From: Flavobacterium sp. LPB0248
GTDB taxonomy: Bacteria; Bacteroidota; Bacteroidia; Flavobacteriales; Flavobacteriaceae
Direction of reading: 5' to 3'
Assembly (NCBI RefSeq): GCF_013388355.1
Contig: NZ_CP058246.1
Span: 3,902,449-3,966,448, forward strand
DNA: 64,000 nucleotides
The notes beneath the pieces were generated by a model. It was not told the origin of the DNA and searched no databases. It saw only the letters and a program-made list of their open reading frames with translations. This document shows, one piece after another, positions 8,921 to 16,907 of this stretch (its first letter is position 1; each line of letters starts with the position of its first letter). A program made the translations under genes and the position numbers.

Positions 8921-8971
8921 TCGCCACGAATTCACGAATTATAAATCAATTAATTCGTGAATTCGTGGCGA
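8921..8971. terminator. perfect 20-bp-arm hairpin between convergent genes
   Basis: Arms TCGCCACGAATTCACGAATT and its exact complement enclose an 11-base loop. It sits between the GH3 gene and the converging DUF5615 gene. A near-identical hairpin lies at 49728-49777, so it is also a dispersed repeat. Confidence 0.75.
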
Positions 8972-8978
8972 TATATTT

Positions 8979-9314
8979 TTAATATATTTCTAAAATCATT
9001 AATTCGTCGTTTAGAATAAATGATTCTATAATTTCCTTTTTTGAAATTAAGAGTTCCGAAAGTTCTTTAGTATTTTTATTGAAAGTTTTTAAAATAATCA
9101 CTTTTGGAGGAACACCTTTTAGAAGTAATAATTTTTCAAAATCATCATCATGTGTAAGTATGGTAAAATTATTTTTTTTAGCATACTCCCAAATTTCCAA
9201 ATCTTTTGCGGGTTGATTTACTGGAATATCTTTAGAATGGAGACAAGTAGGAAAACTACTTTCAATAAGTTTGGTTATTCTCCAAGAAATATTGGCGTCT
9301 AAGAGCAGTTTCAT
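8979..9314 (-). CDS. DUF5615 PIN-like protein (putative toxin)
   Basis: A 111-residue protein of the DUF5615 / Mut7-C-like PIN fold family. The acidic residues expected for metal-dependent RNase chemistry are visible in LLLDANIS near the start and in THDDDF at about 55-60. It overlaps the upstream DUF433 gene by one base (TAATG), which indicates translational coupling. DUF433 plus DUF5615 pairs are a recognised toxin-antitoxin-like arrangement in bacteria. RNase activity is inferred from the fold, not shown here. Confidence 0.8.
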   Translation of the reverse strand: MKLLLDANISWRITKLIESSFPTCLHSKDIPVNQPAKDLEIWEYAKKNNFTILTHDDDFEKLLLLKGVPPKVIILKTFNKNTKELSELLISKKEIIESFILNDELMILEIY

Positions 9315-9544
9315 TATGCTGCGACTATTTTGGTAATGTTTTCCCTATTGGCCGCAAAAGCTAAAGCTGCAAGAATATGTTCTTTATTTAATTCAGGGAA
9401 ATCTTCAATAATTTCTTCAGAAGACATTCCTGTTGATAGCCATGAAAGAATATCTGAAACACAAATTCTAGTTCCCGTGATTACAGGTTTACCAAATCTT
9501 ATATCAGGATTTATTGAAATTAAATTTTGCCAGTTATTATTCAT
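9314..9544 (-). CDS. DUF433 protein (putative antitoxin)
   Basis: A 76-residue protein of the DUF433 family. The typical pattern is visible: GKPVITGTRICVSDILSWL, then SSEEIIEDFPEL and the HILAALAFA helix. DUF433 proteins have a winged-helix DNA-binding fold and are usually the antitoxin partner of DUF5615 PIN-like proteins. The pair is a two-gene operon, antitoxin first, in the otherwise catabolic region between GH3 and the HdeD-like gene. Confidence 0.82.
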   Translation of the reverse strand: MNNNWQNLISINPDIRFGKPVITGTRICVSDILSWLSTGMSSEEIIEDFPELNKEHILAALAFAANRENITKIVAA

Positions 9545-9649
9545 AATTTAAGAATTTAAACAAATTTACAAAATTAAAAATGAATTGGATTTTTAATAGA
9601 TGCCATGATAAAAATTTAAATGTAAGTATTTTATTGTAGGAAAAATATT

Positions 9650-9676
9650 TTGGTTTACGCTTTTGTCTTATCTTTG
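9650..9676 (+). promoter_or_regulatory. candidate promoter for the HdeD-like gene
   Basis: TATCTTTG at 9669-9676 fits the -7 consensus. A TTG at 9650-9652 lies 16 bases upstream of it. The start codon is 86 bases downstream. Confidence 0.5.
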
Positions 9677-9762
9677 ATAGACAGCCATTTAAATGTTTTT
9701 TAATTGGCAATTCAAGGTAAGCTGAAAACTTTATAGAGTAGGCAAGATTTTAAAATAGTATT

Positions 9763-10329
9763 ATGGAACATTCTTTATTTAAAAAAGTGAAAGCAGCAAT
9801 TGATTATTGGTACATTCCGTTATTAGTGGGAATACTTTTTGTAATCATTGGATTTTGGTCTTTTGCCACACCTGTAAAAGCATATTTAACATTGGCATTT
9901 TTATTTAGTGTGTCGTTTCTGGTCAGCGGAATTTTTGAAATTATTTTTGCACTTTCAAACAGAAAGAAAATTGATAATTGGGGTTGGACACTGGTGTCAG
10001 GAATTATAGGTTTGGGTGTTGGAATAGTATTAATTGCTAATCCGTTAGTTTCAGTAACACTTTTGCCACTTTATGTTGGATTGGCTATTTTGTTTCGTTC
10101 TATAATGGCTATTTTTATGGCTTTTAATTTAAAAAGCTATTCGGTTCCAGATTGGAAAAATCTTTTAGGATTAGGGATTTTGGGAGTGTTGTTCTCCTTT
10201 TTATTATTATGGAATCCTATTTTTGCAGGACTTTCAATAGTGTATTGGACTGCTTTTGCTTTCATCGCAAGTGGTATTTTTTATATTTATTTTTCTTTCA
10301 AACTGAAAAGACTACACGATTTAGAATAA
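9763..10329 (+). CDS. HdeD/DUF308 family membrane protein
   Basis: A 188-residue inner-membrane protein with about six hydrophobic segments spread evenly along its length. It has the glycine-rich paired helices of the HdeD/DUF308 family (FVIIGFWSFATP, SVSFLVSGIFEIIFAL, GWTLVSGIIGLGVGI). E. coli HdeD is linked to acid resistance at high cell density; the biochemical role is unknown. It has its own promoter and terminator and looks unrelated to the glycan genes around it. Confidence 0.82.
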   Translation: MEHSLFKKVKAAIDYWYIPLLVGILFVIIGFWSFATPVKAYLTLAFLFSVSFLVSGIFEIIFALSNRKKIDNWGWTLVSGIIGLGVGIVLIANPLVSVTLLPLYVGLAILFRSIMAIFMAFNLKSYSVPDWKNLLGLGILGVLFSFLLLWNPIFAGLSIVYWTAFAFIASGIFYIYFSFKLKRLHDLE

Positions 10330-10387
10330 AGAATTTAGTTTGTTCTTTAACTTTTAATACATTAAAAAAGAATTAGATTTTAATTTT

Positions 10388-10458
10388 CTCCTGCGGATTT
10401 AGCAGATTCGGTAGATTTTTTATCTCCTAAATCTGTTAAATCTGCGGGAGTTTTTTTT
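10388..10458 (+). terminator. long hairpin terminator with T run
   Basis: CTCCTGCGGATTTAGCAGATT pairs, with small interruptions, with AATCTGTTAAATCTGCGGGAG, followed by eight or more T. It shares the GCAGATTT theme with the hairpin at 2872-2951. Confidence 0.7.
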
Positions 10459-10500
10459 ACCTTTAAAATCTATTAAAACTCCAACTTTTAAATTAAAAAC

Positions 10501-11457
10501 ATGAAATATAACAGATGTGGGAAAAGCGGTTTGCTGCTTCCTGAAATTTCTTTAGGATTATGGCATAACTTTGGTTCGGTTGATAATTTTGAAAATGCAG
10601 AAAGCATTGCTATTGAGGCTTTTGATAAAGGAATTACCCATTTTGATTTGGCGAATAATTATGGACCAGTTCCAGGTTCTGCCGAGGAAAATTTTGGTAA
10701 AATCTTATGGCATAATTTTCAGGGAAATCTTCGTGATGAAATCGTAATTTCTACTAAAGCAGGTTATACCATGTGGAAAGGTCCTTATGGAGATTGGGGT
10801 TCACGAAAATATCTATTGTCAAGTTTAGATCAGAGTTTGAAAAGAATGAGCATTGATTATGTCGATATTTTTTACTCACACCGCCCAGATCCAGAAACAC
10901 CGATTGAAGAAACGATGATGGCTTTAGATCACGCTGTTAGAAGCGGAAAAGCTTTGTATGTTGGAATCAGTAATTATTCTGCTGAGCAAACCAGAGTTGC
11001 GGTCGATGTTTTAAAGCAATTGGGAACGCCTTGTTTGATTCATCAAGCAAAATACTCCATGTTGGAACGTTGGGTTGAAAATGGCTTATTGGATGTTCTG
11101 GAAGAAAAGGGAGTAGGTTGTATTGCTTTTTCACCTTTAGCACAAGGACTTCTGACTGATAAATATTTAAAAGGAATTCCTGAAAACTCACGAGCTCATA
11201 ATCCAAACGGACATTTGAGAGAAGATGAGGTGACGCAGGAAAGAATTCAGAAATTAATTCAGCTGAATGAAATTGCGCAGAACAGAAATCAGTCTTTGGC
11301 ACAAATGGCTTTGGCTTGGCTGCAAAAAGATAAACGAATTACGTCTGTTTTAATTGGAGCGAGTTCTGTAAAACAATTGTGTAATAATATTGATTGTCTT
11401 CAAAATACTGAATTTTCGCAGGATGAATTGAATGCGATTGAGAAGATTTTGGCGTAA
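10501..11457 (+). CDS. aldo/keto reductase, YghZ-like (L-glyceraldehyde 3-phosphate reductase family)
   Basis: A 318-residue cytoplasmic NADPH-dependent oxidoreductase of the AKR superfamily. Catalytic-site motifs are visible: FDLANNYGPVPGSAEENFG carrying the Asp and Tyr, ISTKAGY with the Lys, and YSHRPDP with the His. C-terminal IGASSVKQL belongs to cofactor binding. The insertion GPVPGSAEE is typical of the YghZ / Mgr subgroup, which reduces L-glyceraldehyde 3-phosphate and methylglyoxal. A link to mannan use is only positional. It ends in an AT-rich tract of repeats before the convergent GH5 gene. Confidence 0.85.
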   Translation: MKYNRCGKSGLLLPEISLGLWHNFGSVDNFENAESIAIEAFDKGITHFDLANNYGPVPGSAEENFGKILWHNFQGNLRDEIVISTKAGYTMWKGPYGDWGSRKYLLSSLDQSLKRMSIDYVDIFYSHRPDPETPIEETMMALDHAVRSGKALYVGISNYSAEQTRVAVDVLKQLGTPCLIHQAKYSMLERWVENGLLDVLEEKGVGCIAFSPLAQGLLTDKYLKGIPENSRAHNPNGHLREDEVTQERIQKLIQLNEIAQNRNQSLAQMALAWLQKDKRITSVLIGASSVKQLCNNIDCLQNTEFSQDELNAIEKILA

Positions 11458-11512
11458 AATGTTTTTTGTGAAATGTTTTTTTGTGAAATGTTTTTTGTAA
11501 AATGTGAAATGT
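11457..11512. repeat. short tandem direct repeat (AAATGTTTTTTGTG)
   Basis: Units of 14-15 bases of the form AAATGTTTTTTGTG occur about three times in a row, then decay into AAAATGTGAAATG. The tract starts inside the stop region of the aldo/keto reductase gene. Confidence 0.7.
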
Positions 11513-11530
11513 AATTTGTAATACGGAATT

Positions 11531-11614
11531 GTAGAGACGCACTGCAGTGCGTCTACGCCCAGTTTTCGTTCTGGATATTCTTTGTGTATAAGACGCACTG
11601 CGGTGCGTCTCTAC
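11531..11614. repeat. 84-bp inverted-repeat element with palindromic 24-bp ends
   Basis: GTAGAGACGCACTGCAGTGCGTCT at the left is matched in inverted orientation at the right with one mismatch. Each end is also a palindrome in itself (GACGCACTGCAGTGCGTC). It lies between the converging reductase and GH5 genes. A single diverged end recurs at 30961-30984. It could work as a bidirectional terminator; its origin looks like a non-autonomous repeat. Confidence 0.7.
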
Positions 11615-11638
11615 AGAAAATAGGGATGAATGATTCTT

Positions 11639-12925
11639 TTATTTCTTTAATTCTACGTTGTATTTTTTTACAATTTCTAATGTCGATTTATCGCCATTAA
11701 AAACAGAATTCAACCCTTGCGGTTCTTGTGGAGGATCTGTTGTAAAAGGTTCTCCTGGATTCCATTTTCCGTCTGGATGAATTGCTTTTCCTTCGCCGCC
11801 ATAACCCCAGAAATTAGCAGCTCGTAATGGACCATTATTTTTAACGCTTTCTGCAACTCTTCCAAAAATATAGCTGTAAAATTTATCTCTGTAAACAGAA
11901 GAAGCTCCCGCATTCAGGTTTTCATTTTCTCTCGGAAGTCCAAATTCTTCGATGATAATAGGTCTTTTCAGATTGTTGGCAACTTTGATATGGTCGTCAA
12001 TATATTTTCCAGCGTTTTCTATTGTTGTGGGCATTGTAGCTTCGGCATTATCGGCTTTAAACCAATTCCAGTTTTTAGGCCAGATATGCATCGTCAAATA
12101 ATCAATGTTCGGATTTTGATGCGTTCTTTCGAAGATTTCCATACTGTCGTTCGAACTATTTTTCCCTTCAGAACCTGTCGAAACCAAATGATTTTTGTCT
12201 AAACTATCAATCAAATCCACAATATTATTGAGCCATTTTGTGAATTTAACTTCATTTTCTACCGTAAAAAGTCTAGGTTCGTTTCCAACTTGCCAAGACA
12301 TAATAGTGTTGTCTTCGTTATATTTCTTTTTAGAATAGGCATTTGTTCTTCCAATAATAAACTTTACATGATTGTTTAAAGCTTCCATGCAAGGTTCACA
12401 GCTGTGAAATTGTTCTGTATACGACATAAACTGTGGCCAAGTATTTGGCGGAATATTCGGAACAGGAACTGGACCTTTACCATTCCATTCCAAATATTGC
12501 GACATTCCACCCGACCATTCCCAGTTATTGGTCAAGTATAAAACGGCATACATACCGCGTTTACTCATTTCGCTAATCAGAAAATCCAATCCGTCCAATA
12601 AATCTTCATCATATTTTCCTTGCTCGTATTGCAATGCAGGACGAACCGTAAAATCGTATTTTCCGCCATCAGCGCCAACTAAAACTCGTAAATTATCGAT
12701 TCCGTTTTTCTTCATTAAATCCAACTCGCGCAAAAGCCTTTTACGATCGCCTATTTTTTTAGAAGCCAACATACTTCCATACCAATAATTGGTTCCAATA
12801 TAAGCGTACGGTTTATCACCTTTGTAAAATTCATTTCCTTTTACGGTTATTCTTTCCTGCGCCTGACAAGCAATTGCAGTAAAAATTAAGACCAATGAAA
12901 GGGTTTTAAAAAATCTGTTTTTCAT
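11639..12925 (-). CDS. GH5 endo-beta-1,4-mannanase (GH5_7-like)
   Basis: A 428-residue secreted enzyme with signal peptide 1 to about 23. A GH5 barrel fills the rest: GTNYWYG and NGIDNLRVLVGADGG in the N-terminal strands, acid/base Glu216 in WQVGNEPR, and nucleophile Glu327 in IIEEFG. These motifs and the length fit subfamily 7, endo-acting mannanases. It would cut the mannan backbone in the periplasm or at the surface. It is the last gene of the leftward operon and is separated from the epimerase gene by 136 bases that hold an RNA-like element. Confidence 0.87.
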   Translation of the reverse strand: MKNRFFKTLSLVLIFTAIACQAQERITVKGNEFYKGDKPYAYIGTNYWYGSMLASKKIGDRKRLLRELDLMKKNGIDNLRVLVGADGGKYDFTVRPALQYEQGKYDEDLLDGLDFLISEMSKRGMYAVLYLTNNWEWSGGMSQYLEWNGKGPVPVPNIPPNTWPQFMSYTEQFHSCEPCMEALNNHVKFIIGRTNAYSKKKYNEDNTIMSWQVGNEPRLFTVENEVKFTKWLNNIVDLIDSLDKNHLVSTGSEGKNSSNDSMEIFERTHQNPNIDYLTMHIWPKNWNWFKADNAEATMPTTIENAGKYIDDHIKVANNLKRPIIIEEFGLPRENENLNAGASSVYRDKFYSYIFGRVAESVKNNGPLRAANFWGYGGEGKAIHPDGKWNPGEPFTTDPPQEPQGLNSVFNGDKSTLEIVKKYNVELKK

Positions 12926-12937
12926 AATTTATATTTT

Positions 12938-13020
12938 AAGGAGCTAATCCCGCTATCCGCTGCAATCTTTTTGTGCTGAACCCCAGCACAAAAAGGATTT
13001 CCACTTCTATCGGGGCTAGG
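12938..13020 (-). ncRNA. candidate structured RNA element, copy B (upstream of the GH5 gene)
   Basis: Read on the minus strand, this contains the words GATAGAAGTGGAAA and GCGGATAGC found in copy A at 6394-6490. A perfect 12-base hairpin (CTTTTTGTGCTG with CAGCACAAAAAG, 12967-12995) replaces the variable middle of copy A. It lies 13 bases before the GH5 mannanase start, in the sense orientation, between two genes of one operon. Either a leader RNA or a processing element is possible. Confidence 0.45.
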
Positions 13021-13061
13021 GCTTTACGTTCTGTAAGACGTTTTGATTTTTATTTGAAACC

Positions 13062-14252
13062 TTAATTCTCAATTCGATGAATAAGCTCCAGGCAAGCACG
13101 GCCATTATGATAAGGGCATTTCCAAAATCCAGCTTTGTCTTTTTGCATTATACTATAATCGCCATAAACTCCCCAAAACCATTCTCCGTTTTGCTGGTCG
13201 ATCATGTGTTTTTTTATGAATTTCCAGTTTTTGTAAACAATATCCAGATATTCTTCTTTTCCTGTTAATTGATAAGCATTATAGAAACCAATTAAAGCTT
13301 CAGCTTGTGGCCACCAATGCTTTTCGGCAATTAATTCATTTTTTTCAGGATCAAATTCATACCATAAACCGCCATCAGTATCTAAACCTTCTTTAGTTAC
13401 TTCAGCAATTTGAATGGCATGTTTTTTATAATTGGCAATCAGATTTTCATTTCCTGAAATTTCAGCGCATTGTTGCAAAAGCCAAGCCGCTTCAATATCG
13501 TGTCCGTATGAGATGACATCTGGTTTTTCTTTCCAATTTTCATCAAAAAACAAACGCAAATGTCCCGTTTCGGTATTGATAAAATATTTTTCGATGGTTT
13601 CTAGTAATTCTATGATCTTAGCAAGCAGTTTTTCATCTTTCCAAACCTTGTATAAATTCACATAACCTTCAATGATATGAAGATGCGTGTTCATGGTTTT
13701 CTTTTCGTTGGCATCTTTTGTGCTCAAACGCAAATCTTCAATGGGGTGCCAATCTCTTGTGAAAGCTTCAAAATACCCTTTGTTTACAGGATCGTAACTA
13801 TGTTCCTCAATTTTTAAGTATAGTTTCTTAGCCATTTCTAAAGCTCTTTCTTCATTTGAAATCGAATAATATTCAGACAATCCATAAATTGCAAAGGCTA
13901 AAGCATAGATCTGGTTTTTGGTGTCTTTTGGAGTTTTATCCTCGTTTAGACTCCAAAAAAGACCCCCAAATTCGGTGTCATAAAAATAAGCCGCAAGAAA
14001 CTCAAATACCCTTTCTGCCAGTTTTTTGTGGTTTTTGTTTTTTGTGGTTTTGTAGCTGGCAGAGAATGTCCAAAGAATTCGGGCGTTTAAAACCGAACCT
14101 TTTTCTGCATTGGAAATCAGATGATCGTTAAAATCGATTTGCCCGACAAAACCTCCGTTTTTTTCATCTACAGTTCGTTGAGACCAATAGTTTAGAATAG
14201 AATCCAGTTCTGCGGTTAGTTCCGATTTTAAAAGTTTTCTTTGTAATGACAC
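13062..14252 (-). CDS. mannobiose/cellobiose 2-epimerase (AGE family)
   Basis: A 396-residue cytoplasmic protein of the N-acylglucosamine 2-epimerase family with an (alpha/alpha)6 barrel. Conserved blocks include YGHDIEAAWLL, KHWWPQAEALIGFYNAY and the C-terminal CPYHNGRACLEL, which carry the active-site His residues. In this operon the expected reaction is conversion of beta-1,4-mannobiose to 4-O-beta-mannosyl-glucose, feeding the GH130 phosphorylase next to it. The start codon is GTG, six bases after the GH130 stop; no ATG is nearer. N-acetylglucosamine epimerase activity is less likely because of the neighbours. Confidence 0.87.
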   Translation of the reverse strand: MSLQRKLLKSELTAELDSILNYWSQRTVDEKNGGFVGQIDFNDHLISNAEKGSVLNARILWTFSASYKTTKNKNHKKLAERVFEFLAAYFYDTEFGGLFWSLNEDKTPKDTKNQIYALAFAIYGLSEYYSISNEERALEMAKKLYLKIEEHSYDPVNKGYFEAFTRDWHPIEDLRLSTKDANEKKTMNTHLHIIEGYVNLYKVWKDEKLLAKIIELLETIEKYFINTETGHLRLFFDENWKEKPDVISYGHDIEAAWLLQQCAEISGNENLIANYKKHAIQIAEVTKEGLDTDGGLWYEFDPEKNELIAEKHWWPQAEALIGFYNAYQLTGKEEYLDIVYKNWKFIKKHMIDQQNGEWFWGVYGDYSIMQKDKAGFWKCPYHNGRACLELIHRIEN

Positions 14253-14258
14253 GGTATT

Positions 14259-15449
14259 TTAGATTGCGTTATTTTTTTCGATTTGATTAATGATCGTTTG
14301 AACTGAACCTGCAGAAATAAAAGTATCTGCTGGAGTGTTTATTACATAATCAACCAATTTATCAATCGTAGAAACTGCCACGTGCATTCTAGTATCTGAA
14401 GAAGCGTAATAAACGTAAACCGTTCCGTCTTCGTCTTCAATCCATCCATTTGAGAATAAAACATTCGAAACGTCACCAACTCTCTCGATTCCTTCAGGTC
14501 CCATAAAATGTCCAGCCGGAACGTACGTAACTTTAGAAATGTCATTCAAATCGGTCATAAACATATACAAGGTATAACGTAATCCTGCAGCAGTATTACG
14601 AACCCCGTGTGCTAAATGCAACCAGCCTTTTGAAGTTTTAATTGGAGCAGGACCCAAACCATTTTTCAATTCATAAATGGTATGATATTGTTTTCCGAAA
14701 ATAATTTTTTCGTCTTTTACAACTGGATTTTTCATGTCTTCAACATAACCTAAACCAATTCCGCCGCCTGAACCAACATCAATAAAACCATCTTGTGGAC
14801 GCGTATATAAAGCATATTTTCCGTCTACAAATTCAGGATGCAAAACAACATTGCGCTGTTGTCCAGTATTCGAAATTAAATCAGGAAGTCTTTCCCAGTT
14901 TACTAAATCTTTAGAACGTACAATTCCAGCATTAGCAACAGCCGAACTAGTATCGCCTTTTGGAGCTTTTGGATCTTTTCTTTCAGTACAGAAAATTCCA
15001 TATACATAACCATCTTCGTGATGAATTAAACGCATATCGTAAACGTTGGTGTCAGGATCTTCAGTTTGGGGAATTACGCATGGTTTGTCCCAAAATTTGA
15101 AATTATCTATTCCGTTTGGACTTTCGGCAATAGCGAAAAAAGATTTTCTGTCAATTCCTTCTACACGAACGGCCAAAAGATATTTTCCATTCAATTTCAT
15201 AGCGCCTGCGTTGAAAGCGGCATTCATGCCAATTCGTTCCTGCAAAAACGGATTTGTATTTTCGTTAAAATCAAAACGCCAGTTTAACGGAATATGAGAA
15301 GCGGTCACAACTGGATTTTTGTAACGCTCGTAAATACCATTTCCTGCAATTTCTTGAGGCTCATTTTTTTGCTCAATCAGCGTTTTATGTTCTTTTTCTA
15401 ATGCCGATTTTCTTTCTTGAAAATGGACTGAAGATGTTATTGTTGCCAT
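14259..15449 (-). CDS. GH130 4-O-beta-D-mannosyl-D-glucose phosphorylase
   Basis: A 396-residue cytoplasmic enzyme of GH130, a five-bladed propeller family. It lacks a signal peptide. The likely catalytic Asp is in TNVYDMRLIHHEDG; phosphate-binding and sugar-binding blocks such as RNVVLHPEFVDGKYALYTRPQDG and GLGPAPIKTSKGWLHLAHG follow. The length is typical of the mannosyl-glucose phosphorylase group. The product pair would be alpha-mannose-1-phosphate and glucose. Together with the adjacent epimerase and symporter it forms the intracellular mannobiose pathway described in Bacteroides fragilis. Confidence 0.88.
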   Translation of the reverse strand: MATITSSVHFQERKSALEKEHKTLIEQKNEPQEIAGNGIYERYKNPVVTASHIPLNWRFDFNENTNPFLQERIGMNAAFNAGAMKLNGKYLLAVRVEGIDRKSFFAIAESPNGIDNFKFWDKPCVIPQTEDPDTNVYDMRLIHHEDGYVYGIFCTERKDPKAPKGDTSSAVANAGIVRSKDLVNWERLPDLISNTGQQRNVVLHPEFVDGKYALYTRPQDGFIDVGSGGGIGLGYVEDMKNPVVKDEKIIFGKQYHTIYELKNGLGPAPIKTSKGWLHLAHGVRNTAAGLRYTLYMFMTDLNDISKVTYVPAGHFMGPEGIERVGDVSNVLFSNGWIEDEDGTVYVYYASSDTRMHVAVSTIDKLVDYVINTPADTFISAGSVQTIINQIEKNNAI

Positions 15450-15478
15450 ATAAATTGATTTCTATGTCTTTATTTTTT

Positions 15479-16870
15479 TTATTGATTTTGATCTCTTTTT
15501 TCGTTTAAATCCTGTTCTATAATCTGTAGTTTTTCTTCTGATAGAGGGTAAAATGCGATAAAAGCTACTGATATTGCAGCCGCAATTGCTGGTAGTATGC
15601 TTAACATTAATTGAATTCCGTTTTGTGCTGTTGCAGTTTGCTCGACATTGGCCTGAAAACCGTAATATCCTAAAAGCCATCCAGCTCCTGCGCCGCCAAT
15701 TGTCCATCCGAATTTTTGCGACATTGAGGATGCTGAAAATACTAATCCTGTTGCTCTTCGTCCTTGTTTCCATTCCGAATAATCGGCACTGTCTGCGTAC
15801 ATTGACCAGATTAAAGGAAAAATACAGCCTGCACAAATACTAATTAAAACTTGGAAACTCATAATTAAGAAAACATCCTCTTTTCCGAATAAATAGAAAA
15901 TCAGACTTAAAATTGCTGCCAAAGCCATAGCTCCAAAGAAAGTTTTCTTTTTACCAATTTTATTGGCAATTGGCGTTGCAATGATTACTCCAATAATGTT
16001 TGCTGCTTGTCCTAATACCAAATAAATTGAAGTTGGTGTCATATGAAAATCGGTTCCGAAAAGCGAAAAATCGAAATTTACAGAACTGCTTACATAATAT
16101 TTAAAGTAATAAACCGCAGCACCATCACGAATTGAATTGAATACCAAAGCTCCAATTCCTGCTCCTAATAAAATCCACCAAGGTTTATTTTTCCAAAGAT
16201 CTTTTAAATCTTCTTTTAAGTTGTTTTGTTCGTCTGCGATTGGTTTGATTCTTTCTTTTGTAAAGGCAAAACAAGCCCAGAAAAATGCTGTGGTAATTAA
16301 ACCGAAAACGGCAATGGTTGCCAGCCAGCCCGTTTTAGAATTTAAATTTCCTCCAAAATAATTCACTAAAGGTTCAATTAGCCAAAGCGCCAATAAACTT
16401 CCTCCAAAAGCAAAAACCATTCGGTAAGACGAAAGTGTATTTCTTTCTTTTCTATCCGATGACATTACGCCCAAAAGTGATGCGTAAGGAACGTTGATCA
16501 AAGAATAAATCATCATCATTAATGAATAAGTCACGTATGCATAAATGATTTTTCCTTTTTCATCAAAATCTGGAGTGTAAAAAGTTAAAACCCCAATTAC
16601 GGCAAAAGGTATCGCTACCCAAAGTAAGTATGGTCTAAATTTTCCCCATTTGCTTTTGGTTCTGTCAGCCAGAATTCCAACAATTGGGTCAAAACAAGAA
16701 TCCCAGATACGGGTAATTAAAAACATGGTTCCGACTACAGCAGGCGCCAATCCGAAAACGTCGGTGTAGAAAAACAGTAAGTACATACTGAAAATTTTCC
16801 AGAACATAGATGAAGCAGCGTCTCCAAGTCCGTAACCGATTTTTTCTTTTAAACTAATTTTGTCGTGCAT
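15479..16870 (-). CDS. sugar/cation symporter (MFS, GPH family)
   Basis: A 463-residue membrane protein with about 12 transmembrane helices, of the glycoside-pentoside-hexuronide cation symporter family. Signatures are the N-terminal SLKEKIGYGLGDAASSMFW, DPIVGILADRT in the first cytoplasmic loop, and the central loop rich in charged residues near 220. It likely carries mannobiose or related disaccharides across the inner membrane. It lies 29 bases upstream of GH130 and 37 bases downstream of GH26, all in one leftward operon. Confidence 0.87.
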   Translation of the reverse strand: MHDKISLKEKIGYGLGDAASSMFWKIFSMYLLFFYTDVFGLAPAVVGTMFLITRIWDSCFDPIVGILADRTKSKWGKFRPYLLWVAIPFAVIGVLTFYTPDFDEKGKIIYAYVTYSLMMMIYSLINVPYASLLGVMSSDRKERNTLSSYRMVFAFGGSLLALWLIEPLVNYFGGNLNSKTGWLATIAVFGLITTAFFWACFAFTKERIKPIADEQNNLKEDLKDLWKNKPWWILLGAGIGALVFNSIRDGAAVYYFKYYVSSSVNFDFSLFGTDFHMTPTSIYLVLGQAANIIGVIIATPIANKIGKKKTFFGAMALAAILSLIFYLFGKEDVFLIMSFQVLISICAGCIFPLIWSMYADSADYSEWKQGRRATGLVFSASSMSQKFGWTIGGAGAGWLLGYYGFQANVEQTATAQNGIQLMLSILPAIAAAISVAFIAFYPLSEEKLQIIEQDLNEKRDQNQ

Positions 16871-16907
16871 TGGTTATTTTTTAAGGTTGTAATTTATTTT
16901 GGGGCAA

